From: Siphonodentalium dalli
Lineage: Eukaryota > Mollusca > Scaphopoda > Gadilida > Siphonodentaliidae
NCBI GenBank assembly: GCA_032622095.1
Contig: CP136065.1
Span: forward strand, 94,995,343-95,059,342
Length of the DNA stretch: 64,000 nt
Reading direction: 5' to 3'
Positions within the stretch are counted from its first letter, which is position 1; each line of letters starts with the position of its first letter. The translations under genes were made by a program, and so were the position numbers. Below the pieces are notes generated by a model. The model did not search any database. It was not told the origin of the DNA and saw only the letters and a program-made list of their open reading frames with translations. Positions 21,801 through 28,615 of the stretch are shown here, in pieces.

Positions 21801-23480
21801 TTTGTTGCGAATATTTTCGAAAAAGTGGAATAACTCACTAATTATTCTGACCAAGCTCATAATCACAGGTTCCCATCAAACTCCATGCAGGGTTTACCTC
21901 CCTTGATGAATCGGTAAGACCGCTGCTACCGGCGACAATTTACCCACATTTGGTGGACTTCCGTGATATTAAGATATAAAATAAACGAACATAGCAACAT
22001 TCTTCCCTTATTAAGGACACATAATATCAGACAAAATGTGTGTAATTTCGTATCTTAATCTTGGAAAGTCCCACTAGAACCAAATAACTATACAGCGAAA
22101 CGATGTGATTTGGTTCTCCGATTGTTTTATCAACACAAATGTCTAAACGCACATGGACGACATTGTCCCGACAACACGCATGACAAGTCAAACACAAGAG
22201 TTCTAATTTGCTGAAATTTTGACGCGTAGCTTGCGAAAATCGTCAACAAAAATACATCGCTTTGATTCTCCATTATGTCATTAAGTTTTTAGTGCGGGAA
22301 TTGTTCTCAACCCACATAGGAAATTTGACTCTGGGGCGATCGGTTTTCGCTATTTTTGCTGGAAAACCCCACGCTAAATATAGAAACCACAGACTAGTAT
22401 CCAGCCAGAGTCAGAAAGGAAGTATGACTGGTGCGCTCTGGTATATAGATATATTGTTTCCGTGCTGGTGAATATCTCTACCTAGATTCAAAACAATCGA
22501 CCAGGAAAAAGGGGAGTACAAGCACGGACAAAGTTATGCATATTGTGGGGAATAAATAACCCTCCCATGACTGGAGCGTCATGAAAGTTTTCCAAAACCC
22601 TGTGCCAATGCATTCTCTTATATATGCGAGTCTCCCATAGGGAGCCTCGCACGTATAAGAGAATACATGTATATTGGCCAAACAATATTTAATTTGACAT
22701 TGTGTGTCAGTGCATTGTCTTATATATGCGAGACTTCCTATGTTCCTATGGGAGACTCGCATATATAAGAGCATGTCGCCTTGGCATATGATGTTTAATG
22801 CTGTACCAGCGCAGCTGCCGTCATGAAAGGGATAAACTAAAACTCTCTTGGTCAACATGTTTAGTTTATCACATTATGGATCTATTACGCACGGACTCTC
22901 TGTTATGTTCGTCGTCATGGCGGATTGCTGAGTTTAACGACGTAGTGTCATGGAGCCAGTGTCTAGTCATATAATCGCAGGCGCACCGGTTCCAATGGCC
23001 GTAAATATTTCTGCCAATTGATCAGGGAAGAAAAGGAGTACAAGCTCGGACAACATAATTCATGTTGCGAATATTTCGAAAAAGGGCGATAAATCCAGCT
23101 GATAACTCCACTGCAGATGTCGACCCGAGCTCATAATCAATGTGCACAGGTTTCCATGGTGTTTTTAAAAATACCGGACAATATATGAGTATAACTCGGA
23201 CAAAGTTGCGTCCATTGGCGGGCAGACGAAAAAACAAATTTTATCTTCATTGCTGGGATATAAAAAACGAAATGAAACGCACCATCCACGGCCACGAGTG
23301 AGCATCTGCCTCTGGTCCTCCGACGATGTATGGTGACGACATTAGTTGAGCCAAACTTAACCCTTTGCCACAGTTGTCAGCGCTACCAGCAAATGTATCC
23401 ATCTGGTGATTATTTTTGTGTGGTTTCGCTGCAAACGAAGTACAAGAAAGGAAGAAAATTACAAAGAGCTTCATATTCAT
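676..23480 (-). CDS. Trypsin-like secreted serine protease, six-exon gene
   Basis: Complete S1-family (chymotrypsin-fold) protease of 291 residues. Exons in transcript order: 23480-23283, 20876-20785, 14578-14316, 9777-9626, 6733-6676, 788-676; every junction is GT-AG and all phases agree. A signal peptide (residues 1-18, [10 protein letters not shown] start) is followed by a propeptide with Cys37, the likely partner of Cys164 as in chymotrypsinogen. Mature N terminus IVGG at 52; catalytic His93 (AAHC), Asp143 (NDIALL), Ser238 (GDSGGP). Asp232, six residues before the serine, and the GYGCA and NPGVYTRV segments predict cleavage after Arg/Lys. Oddly, the residue before IVGG is Tyr51, not Arg/Lys, so activation by a trypsin is not expected. 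The start was chosen for its signal peptide; Met at 23474 is an alternative. Nearly 22 kb of intron is packed with transposons. The substrate is unknown; a digestive or defence role is inference. Confidence 0.93.
797..1332 (+). mobile_element. Penelope-like element fragment (GIY-YIG endonuclease part)
   Basis: 3' part of a Penelope-like retroelement lying in protease intron 5, antisense to the gene. Frame 1 (about 870-1030) gives [13 protein letters not shown] and [14 protein letters not shown], typical of the segment after the reverse transcriptase. After a frameshift near 1030, frame 2 gives a Cys-rich linker ([12 protein letters not shown]) and the endonuclease core [20 protein letters not shown] with a following R-x-R and H. 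The reverse transcriptase itself is absent, so this is a 5'-truncated, frameshifted remnant. The first bases (797-812) are shared with the duplicated intron at 51315-51339 and are host DNA. Confidence 0.8.
1335..1710. repeat. Inverted/tandem repeat cluster with GAAACAAACGTCGCA motif
   Basis: The motif TTTGAAACAAACGTCGCA and its inverse recur at about 1340, 1400, 1505 and 1670, paired with CGACTCGAATT stretches, forming several short palindromes. A related piece lies at 4932-5015 (GCGACGTTTGTTTC, then CTCGAGTC). It looks like a miniature inverted-repeat element with duplicated arms. Reading frames through it are not credible genes. Confidence 0.6.
1715..2260. repeat. Interspersed repeat related to 12480-13480
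   Basis: Shares long stretches with 12540-13060, such as GGTTGAAA-TGTTCTTGTA, AACAT/ATATTTGCATATTTTCCTA and the CTGGTCCC...GACCC/CCATCCCCCGTGGC block. Non-coding; identity unknown. The region lies in protease intron 5. Confidence 0.65.
2371..2537. mobile_element. Foldback element (167-bp hairpin)
   Basis: The ends TTATCGGTACAGTGAAGT and ACTTCACTGTACCGATAA are perfect inverse complements; the first 37 bp match without a break and the remainder pairs imperfectly to a small GCAG loop. Size and form suit a miniature inverted-repeat transposon. No target duplication is clear. Confidence 0.75.
2990..4382 (-). pseudogene. Crypton-like tyrosine recombinase gene, one frameshift
   Basis: Reading leftward from ATG at 4382, frame 1 (to 3690) starts [20 protein letters not shown] and contains [14 protein letters not shown] (N-terminal helical DNA-binding part) and [18 protein letters not shown] (first catalytic Arg region), then [19 protein letters not shown]. 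Near 3720 one frameshift moves to the frame giving [24 protein letters not shown] and then [14 protein letters not shown] (HxxR box) and [13 protein letters not shown] (catalytic Tyr), ending at 3016. This order and these boxes are those of Crypton-type recombinases and the DUF3504/ZMYM-like proteins derived from them. Cryptons insert by site-specific recombination; without terminal repeats the ends cannot be marked. It lies in protease intron 5, same strand as the gene. The single lesion suggests a fairly recent loss, or a sequencing error. Confidence 0.8.
4400..5690. other. Intron DNA without recognisable gene
   Basis: AT-rich intron sequence. It contains one related copy of the GCGACGTTTGTTTC repeat (4932-5015) and a short GGTTCGAATCC stretch at 5183-5195 that resembles a tRNA/SINE B box but has no foldable tRNA around it. 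Nothing else recognised. Confidence 0.5.
5685..6240. repeat. Interspersed repeat with TCCGTCCG run and internal tandem
   Basis: Begins with a short inverted pair (CCCCCGAAAAATTTATTTTT / TTTTGGGGGAC), then TCCGTCCATCCGTCCGTCC, then about three related ~180-bp segments each starting TACCTTCATGGTGTAATCA and ending near CCTTTT(T/C)GACTTAGAA. The ending block GACTTAGAAAATTT also occurs at 57660 and 57835, so the two loci belong to related repeat families. Confidence 0.7.
6676..6733 (-). CDS. Serine protease exon 5 (catalytic serine)
   Basis: 58-bp exon encoding [19 protein letters not shown] plus one base of a split Gly codon. Acceptor TTTACAG, donor GTAAGT. Carries the nucleophile Ser238. Confidence 0.94.
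6896..7437. mobile_element. Non-autonomous element with CGGCCAATAAGT minisatellite, copy 1
   Basis: Matches 60552-61172 in inverse orientation over nearly its whole length, from TTTATTAATTA...GGTTATCGGCCGCAATAAG to ATTGGTTGTTTCCACATTG. Near one end a ~22-bp unit (GGCCAATAAGTAACAAAAAG / GCGGCCAATAAGTAGAAAAC) repeats about four times. Non-coding, so probably mobilised in trans. Confidence 0.75.
7700..8490 (+). pseudogene. LINE reverse transcriptase fragment split by a TTAA element
   Basis: Upstream part encodes [11 protein letters not shown], then [20 protein letters not shown] and MESYL, typical of the RT palm just after the first catalytic Asp (the FxDLxKAFDT block itself is damaged). After the inserted element (7855-8246) the frame resumes with a VPQG box near 8310 and [12 protein letters not shown] near 8395. 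Joining the flanks at one TTAA restores the reading frame across the site. Several other lesions exist; a dead copy. Confidence 0.75.
7851..8250. mobile_element. piggyBac-like miniature element, copy 1 (TTAA flanks)
   Basis: Flanked by TTAA at 7851-7854 and 8247-8250. Ends CCCTTTACCTAACA and TGTTGGGTAAAGGG are inverted with one mismatch; terminal CCC next to TTAA is the piggyBac signature. Inside are two perfect hairpins (about 7998-8073 and 8153-8222) with arm CCAATGCATTCTCTTATATA and tips GTCGACCATAGGTCGCC. Copy 2 is at 44288-44623. No ORF, so it depends on a transposase elsewhere. Confidence 0.88.
8490..9600. other. Intron DNA, no gene recognised
   Basis: Contains a poly-G run (8562-8578), C-rich stretches at 8640-8740 and 9045-9095, otherwise AT-rich. 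No domain is recognisable in either strand. Confidence 0.5.
9626..9777 (-). CDS. Serine protease exon 4
   Basis: Encodes [40 protein letters not shown] and [10 protein letters not shown]. Asp232 in the last segment is the expected S1-pocket aspartate. Acceptor CAACAG, donor GTAAGA; ends in phase 0 directly before GDSGGP of exon 5. Confidence 0.94.
9820..11240 (+). mobile_element. LINE 3' end copy, interrupted by a 688-bp element
   Basis: 9820-10499 and 11188-11235 match 49410-50145, the 3' untranslated part of the LINE at 46600-50150 (shared blocks: ACTCTACTCGAATAATGTTC, GGGGGTAGCAGGAAGACAGC). The copy ends in AAATTATCCTATCCTATC, a CR1-like short tandem tail. It is 5'-truncated with no coding part and lies just upstream of protease exon 4. 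A (TA)n run sits at 10040-10063. Confidence 0.85.
10500..11187. mobile_element. 688-bp non-autonomous DNA transposon nested in LINE tail
   Basis: Terminal inverted repeats of about 45 bp: left CTGCGGACACACGTACCACA ... GATGGCATAGTAGGTGTGAC, right its inverse with a few mismatches. Flanked by CATTG at 10495-10499 and 11188-11192; the uninterrupted LINE copy at 50100-50125 has one CATTG there, confirming the insertion. The internal frame at 10864-11097 matches nothing I recognise. A 5-bp duplication alone does not settle the superfamily. Confidence 0.85.
11240..11715. other. Intron DNA without recognisable feature
   Basis: AT-rich unique-looking sequence between the LINE tail and the palindrome at 11719. 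Nothing coding seen. Confidence 0.5.
11719..11820. mobile_element. 102-bp near-perfect palindromic TTAA element
   Basis: TTAA flanks at 11719-11722 and 11817-11820. The interior starts CCCTTTCGGTGCCAAGTC and folds back almost perfectly on itself around TCCATATAAGGA, with one G/T difference near the ends. It is the smallest TTAA/CCC-ended miniature element in the window and is essentially two arms with no middle. Confidence 0.88.
12470..13480. repeat. Interspersed repeat with internal duplications
   Basis: Related to 1715-2260. Blocks such as TTGAAATTTCCAAC, GCCAGTCTAGATGCTAGGAT and CACACCGGGCCGAACCA recur two or three times inside (12830-12940, 13090-13210), so the copy has itself been partly duplicated. 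Ends in a poly-G run at 13421. Non-coding. Confidence 0.7.
13480..14300. other. Intron DNA, no gene recognised
   Basis: AT-rich sequence between the repeat ending near 13480 and protease exon 3. No feature recognised. Confidence 0.5.
14316..14578 (-). CDS. Serine protease exon 3 (catalytic aspartate)
   Basis: 263-bp exon encoding [20 protein letters not shown] through GWGNTG. Contains the NDIALL motif (Asp143), Cys164 and Cys176. Acceptor TTTGCAG, donor GTAAGT; phases match exons 2 and 4. Confidence 0.94.
14860..16210. repeat. Degenerate ~570-bp tandem duplication
   Basis: The block AATAATATTTACATATATTC..TGGAATGGG..CGCA.CTGGACATTATAGGGTAGGT occurs at 15305 and 15875; blocks around ATCAGTGAAAACTGGAAT (15160, 16140), AACATAATA (15000, 15985), GTTACCAGGGTA (15127, 16110) and GTGAAAGAGTAACACGAT (15260, 15523) also recur. 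This fits an old tandem repeat of unequal periods in intron 2. Non-coding. Confidence 0.65.
16400..18020. repeat. Degenerate minisatellite (about 30-35 bp unit)
   Basis: Reiterated phrases GGCCATGGACC, CCAGGCC/CATGGATCC and CTATATGTAGG/TATATAGGTAGG alternate for about 1.6 kb, with the two halves of a unit always in the same order. Copies are strongly diverged and the period varies. Reading frames across it are repeat shadows. It lies in protease intron 2. Confidence 0.7.
18600..20360 (-). pseudogene. LINE reverse transcriptase remnant
   Basis: Minus-strand frames give, in order: [20 protein letters not shown] (20070-19960), [17 protein letters not shown] (near 19650), [12 protein letters not shown] (19565, first RT aspartate), [16 protein letters not shown] (19395, box with VPQG), [20 protein letters not shown] (19300-19230, YADD catalytic box) and [19 protein letters not shown] (18700-18640). 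Multiple frameshifts and stops separate them; the last is cut off from the rest by an inserted repeat (18785-19140). A dead, 5'-truncated non-LTR retrotransposon in protease intron 2, of a type different from the 46600-50150 copy. Confidence 0.82.
18785..19140 (-). repeat. Dispersed repeat inserted in LINE remnant, copy 1
   Basis: Matches 40375-40710 and 56450-56770 in opposite orientation; shared phrases include GTAGCATTCTACT, CATAGAAAACAT.GTCTGAACTA, AATTGTAAATATTTA and CGGTATGATGATCAAATAGA. Interrupts the RT frame of the host LINE. Identity unknown. Confidence 0.7.
20785..20876 (-). CDS. Serine protease exon 2 (catalytic histidine)
   Basis: 92-bp exon encoding [20 protein letters not shown] and [10 protein letters not shown]. 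His93 lies in AAHC. Acceptor TTTCAG, donor GTGAGT; ends with two bases of a Gly codon finished by exon 3. Confidence 0.94.
20880..22600. other. Intron 1 DNA, no gene recognised
   Basis: AT-rich with no recognisable domain on either strand. Part of the 23.0-23.2 kb phrases (ACCCACATAGG, ATATATAGATAT, TCCGAGCTTGTACTC) recurs nearby, suggesting local old duplication. Nothing else seen. Confidence 0.45.
22600..22840. repeat. Palindromic hairpin repeat pair in intron 1
   Basis: Two adjacent hairpins (about 22605-22675 and 22705-22775) with the arm CATTCTCTTATATATGCGAG and tips TCTCCCATAGGGAGCC and ACTTCCTATG..CATAGGGAGT-like. Ends with CAGCGCAGCTGCCGTCATGA and AAGGGATAAAC, a diverged version of the AAAGGGTTAA end. 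Same family as 70-275 and 45335-45810. Confidence 0.8.
23283..23480 (-). CDS. Serine protease exon 1 (signal and propeptide)
   Basis: Encodes [18 protein letters not shown] signal sequence, propeptide with Cys37, then [20 protein letters not shown]. Donor GTGCGT after ATG (Met66). In-frame Met codons upstream (23528, 23519) lie before the hydrophobic stretch and would give a less typical signal peptide. Confidence 0.9.
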
Positions 23481-23551
23481 GTTAATCCCAGTAAATAGAT
23501 GGCTTGCCGAAAAGATCATATAAATCATTTATCGTCGAGGTATGTTGTAAA

Positions 23552-24079
23552 TTAAAGGTGGATTATCTCTTTGTAAACATGTTTTATATAGTTACCGGGG
23601 TATAAAATATTAGATCTGAATCGAAGACTCCTGTCCGGAAATGCTTCTATCGATTAATATTAATTTTATTTCGAATATTTTCTGGTCTAAAAAGGTGTGG
23701 TTGTTTAGCTAACGAACAATATGGTTAGTGTTAACAAAGACCAGAAATTTTAGTGTGCAATTTTTTCACAAATAAACGTTAATTATACTCATTATCGCTT
23801 ATAACTATGGAATAAAACAATACAACCAATCAATCTGGTACATTTGTCAATCGGTGCGTAGCCATGGGAACAGCATAATGCTCTATATAGATATATGGTA
23901 TCATCCGAATGGTCTGCTATAAAAATAGACAAATAAACGGGCCCAATAAAATATTCGAAATAAAATCAATATTAATTGATAGAAGCCTTTCCGGACAGGA
24001 GTCTTCATTTCATATTTATTATCTTATACCCACGCAACTATTTCAACGTCTTTTATTTAAAGAGATAATACATCTTTAA
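23552..24079. mobile_element. TTAA-flanked inverted-repeat element 72 bp upstream of the protease start
   Basis: TTAA at 23552-23555 and 24076-24079. Arms begin AGGTGGATTATCTCTTT and, inverted, AGATGTATTATCTCTTT, and pair for about 130 bp including GAAGACTCCTGTCCGGAAA and ATTTTATTTCGAATATTTT. The middle (23710-23930) is unique. A partial relative of one arm lies at 62225-62320. Its position puts its left arm in the likely promoter or 5' UTR of the protease gene. Confidence 0.85.
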
Positions 24080-24766
24080 GAGTTACTTGTATGTAGAATC
24101 GCAATCAACAATGAAAGAAATGAACTGATAGAAATTCAGTCGAATTCTATAAAACACAAATTTTGTATTACAAAATTAGTAAATTACAACATTTTTATTT
24201 TTGATTGTTTATTGCAAAGTCGTCAATTAAGGCGAAACATGCTATAACATATATACAATATTTAATATAGGTCACAAAAAAAACAAAAAAAACAATTGTT
24301 ACACAATCATACATATATTAATATAGAATATGATAAATGTATAGATATATCATAATATGTATTATAATATCTTATATATATAATTATATTATAATTTAAG
24401 TCTTTATAATATCATTATCATCATATTTTGACTGCAATAATTAAATTTCAATTTATATGTATTATAATATCTTATATATATAATTATATTATAATTTAAG
24501 TCTTTATAATATCATTATCATCATATTTTGACTGCAATAATTATTCGCTACTATAAATAATGTACCTAATCACAAGTTTTTAAATTTGGAATAATCGTTC
24601 AGTCATATTTTAATTTTCTTGATGCCAATTTGATAAAAATACTAACTTTTTTCAGTAGTAGTTGAGCTCATATTACAAGAATTGTGTTTCATGGTATATA
24701 TGGCCCAGTGAAGGTTTATACTTTACCGGAAACAACAGCGAGAACACCGAGAAGGACAGAGAACCA
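24080..24766. repeat. AT-rich DNA with an 87-bp direct repeat
   Basis: 24356-24442 and 24457-24543 are identical or nearly so (from TATGTATTATAATATCTTAT to TTTTGACTGCAATAATTA), separated by 14 bp. The surroundings are AT-rich and carry no gene. The target site CATCCTGAC of the large transposon lies at 24767-24775. Confidence 0.8.
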
Positions 24767-24775
24767 CATCCTGAC

Positions 24776-27700
24776 CGGTGTGACTAAACACCGCCCGGAC
24801 CAGCCCGGACCAGCCCGGACCAGCCCGGACCAGCCCGGACGAGCCCGGACCATCCAAGTCCAGCCCGGACCCCCCATATGGACTATATGAGTGATTGTAA
24901 GGGCAATATAAGTGCAGGGGTGTCATGGAAACCAACTCAGGGTCGCTATTAACCCTCAAAATGCCGGCATCGGCGAAAATGTTCGCCGCGAAATGAAGCT
25001 AACAGCCCGGACCGCCCCTGCTGCGTCCAGGTGGGATTTTAGTATCCATACCTGTGCGGGGGTGTTAATGAAACCCAAATACGCACGGAGAGTGGTCAAG
25101 GTCAAACGGAAGTGCCGCTTATTAACCCCTAAACTTCCCAGATTCAGCCAGAATTAAAAAATTGCGCCCCCAATAAACAAATTCACAGCCCGGACCCCCT
25201 TAATGTCCTCGTACTTCTAATAACTCCTTACATATGTGTTGTGGAACTACCCTCGACTAGACTCAAGAAGATTCAAGGGCGAGTCGCCCACGAATGCCTG
25301 GCAATTAACCCCCAAAATGCCGCCATCGCCGATTATGTTTACCCATAACGACGCTGACAGCCCGGACCATCCAAGTCCAGCCCGGACCCCCCATATGGAC
25401 TATATGAGTGATTTTAATGGCAATATAAGTGCAGGGGTGTCATGGAAACCCACCCAGGGTTGCTATTAACCCTCAAAATGCCGGCATCGGCGAAAATGTT
25501 CGCCGTGAAATGAAGCTAACAGCCCGGACCGCCCCTGCTGCGTCCAGTTATGATTTTAGTATCGATTCATGTACGAGGGTGTTAATGAAACCCAAATACG
25601 CACGGAGAGTGGTCAAGGTCAAACGGAAGTGCCGCTTATTAACCCCTAAACTTCCCAGATTCAGCCAGAATTAAAAAATTGCGCCCCCAATAAACAAATT
25701 CACAGCCCGGACCCCCTTAATGTCCTCGTACTTCTAATAACTCCTTACATATGTGTTGTGGAACTACCCTCGACTACACTCACGAAGATACAAGGGCGAG
25801 TCGCCCACGAATGCCTGGCAATTAACCCCCAAAATGCCGCCATCGCCGATTATGTTTACCGATAACGACGCTGACAGCCCGGCCCATCCCAGTTCAGCCC
25901 GGACCCCCCATATGGACTATATGAGTGATTGTAAGGCCAATATAAGTGCAGGGGTGTCATGGAAACCCACTCAGGGTCGCTATTAACCCTCAAAATGCCG
26001 GCATCGGCGAAAATGTTCGCCGTGAAATGAAGCTAACAGCCCGGACCGCCCCTGCTGCGTCCAGTTATGATTTTAGTATCCATACATGTGCGAGGGTGTT
26101 AATGAAACCCAAATACGCACGGAGAGTGGTCAAGGTCAAACGGAAGTGCCGCTTATTAACCCCTAAACTTCCCAGATTCAGCCAGAATTAAAAAATTGCG
26201 CCCCCAATAAACAAATTCACAGCCCGGACCCCCTTAATGTCCTCGTACTTCTAATAACTCCTTACATATGTGTTGTGGAACTACCCTCGACTAGACTCAA
26301 GAAGATTCAAGGGCGAGTCGCCCACGAATGCCTGGCAATTAACCCCCAAAATGCCGCCATCGCCGATTATGTTTACCCATAACGACGCTGACAGCCCGGA
26401 CCATCCAAGTCCAGCCCGGACCCCCCATATGGACTATATGAGTGATTTTAATGGCAATATAAGTGCAGGGGTGTCATGGAAACCCACCCAGGGTTGCTAT
26501 TAACCCTCAAAATGCCGGCATCGGCGAAAATGTTCGCCGTGAAATGAAGCTAACAGCCCGGACCGCCCCTGCTGCGTCCAGTTATGATTTTAGTATCGAT
26601 TCATGTACGAGGGTGTTAATGAAACCCAAATACGCACGGAGAGTGGTCAAGGTCAAACGGAAGTGCCGCTTATTAACCCCTAAACTTCCCAGATTCAGCC
26701 AGAATTAAAAAATTGCGCCCCCAATAAACAAATTCACAGCCCGGACCCCCTTAATGTCCTCGTACTTCTAATAACTCCTTACATATGTGTTGTGGAACTA
26801 CCCTCGACTACACTCACGAAGATACAAGGGCGAGTCGCCCACGAATGCCTGGCAATTAACCCCCAAAATGCCGCCATCGCCGATTATGTTTACCGATAAC
26901 GACGCTGACAGCCCGGCCCATCCCAGTCCAGCCCGGACCCCCCATATGGACTATATGAGTGATTGTAAGGCCAATATAAGTGCAGGGGTGTCATGGAAAC
27001 CCACTCAGGGTCGCTATTAACCCTCAAAATGCCGGCATCGGCGAAAATGTTCGCCGTGAAATGAAGCTAACAGCCCGGACCGCCCCTGCTGCGTCCAGTT
27101 ATGATTTTAGTATCCATACATGTGCGAGGGTGTTAATGAAACCCAAATACGCACGGAGAGTGGTCAAGGTCAAACGGAAGTGCCGCTTATTAACCCCTAA
27201 ACTTCCCAGATTCAGCCAGAATTAAAAAATTGCGCCCCCAATAAACAAATTCACAGCCCGGACCCCCTTAATGTCCTCGTACTTCTAATAACTCCTTACA
27301 TATGTGTTGTGGAACTACCCTCGACTAGACTCAAGAAGATTCAAGGGCGAGTCGCCCACGAATGCCTGGCAATTAACCCCCAAAATGCCGCCATCGCCGA
27401 TTATGTTTACCCATAACGACGCTGACAGCCCGGACCATCCAAGTCCAGCCCGGACTATATGAGTGATTTTAATGGCAATATAAGTGCAGGGGTGTCATGG
27501 AAACCCACCCAGGGTTGCTATTAACCCTCAAAATGCCGGCATCGGCGAAAATGTTCGCCGTGAAATGAAGCTAACAGCCCGGACCGCCCCTGCTGCGTCC
27601 AGTTATGATTTTAGTATCGATTCATGTACGAGGGTGTTAATGAAACCCAAATACGCACGGAGAGTGGTCAAGGTCAAACGGAAGTGCCGCTTATTAACCC

Positions 27701-28615
27701 CTAATCTTCCCAGATTCAGCCAGAATTAAAAAATTGCGCCCCCAATAAACAAATTCACAGCCCGGACCCCCTTAATGTCCTCGTACTTCTAATAACTCCT
27801 TACATATGTGTTGTGGAACTACCCTCGACTAGACTCAAGAAGATTCAAGGGCGAGTCGCCCACGAATGCCTGGCAATTAACCCCCAAAATGCCGCCATCG
27901 CCGATTATGTTTACCGATAACGACGCTGACAGCCCGGACCCGCCCGGCCCATCCCAGTCCAGCCCGGACCCCCCATGTGGACTATATGAGTGATTGTAAG
28001 GCCAATATAAGTGCAGGGGTGTCATGGAAACCCACTCAGGGTCGCTATTAACCCTCAAAATGCCGGCATCGGCGAAAATGTTCGCCGTGAAATGAAGCTA
28101 ACAGCCCGGACCGCCCCTGGTGCGTCCAGGTGGGATTTTAGTATCCATACATGTGCCAGGGTGTTAATGAAAACAAATACGCACGGAGAGTGGTCAGGTC
28201 AAACGGAAGTGCCGCTTATTAACCCCTAAACTTCCCAGATTCAGCCAGAATTTAAAAATTGCGCCCCCAATAAACAAATTCACAGCCCGGACCCCCTTAA
28301 TGTCCTCGTACTTCTAATAACTCCTTACATATACGTTGTGGAACAACCTCGGCTACACTCACGAAGAAAGCCCACGAAAGCCTGGCAATTAACGCCGCCA
28401 TCGCCGAATATGTTTACCGATAACGAAGCTAACAGCCAGGACCGCCCTGTGGCGTCTAGTGGTAATATTAGTAGCCCTATCTGTACACGGGTGTCATGGA
28501 AACTCACAAACACACGGACTATGGTCACGGCCAAAGAGAAGTGACGATATTAACCCCCAAACTTGCCAGATTCATTCAGAATTACAAGTGTGTGCCCGAA
28601 TAAAAAAATATCGCA
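24776..28615 (+). repeat. Left terminal arm: ~517-bp satellite-like array
   Basis: About seven full units of 517 bp (one of 504, one of about 527) plus a degraded eighth (28320-28610). Units alternate between two variants, A (CTAGACTCAAGAAGATTCAA; at 25240, 26274, 27310, 27812) and B (CTACACTCACGAAGATACAA; at 25757, 26791), giving a 1034-bp higher-order period. Within units CAGCCCGGACC recurs about four times. The 77-81-residue open frames inside every unit are by-products of the repeat. Outer units are almost identical; the innermost is clearly diverged. Confidence 0.92.

Noticed and set aside
24912-28229. Series of 77-81-residue open frames, one pair per 517-bp unit, also in the right arm
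   Set aside because: They repeat only because the DNA unit repeats. Two overlapping frames per unit are equally open, there is no splice or domain support, and they face into the arms on both sides. Treated as repeat by-products.
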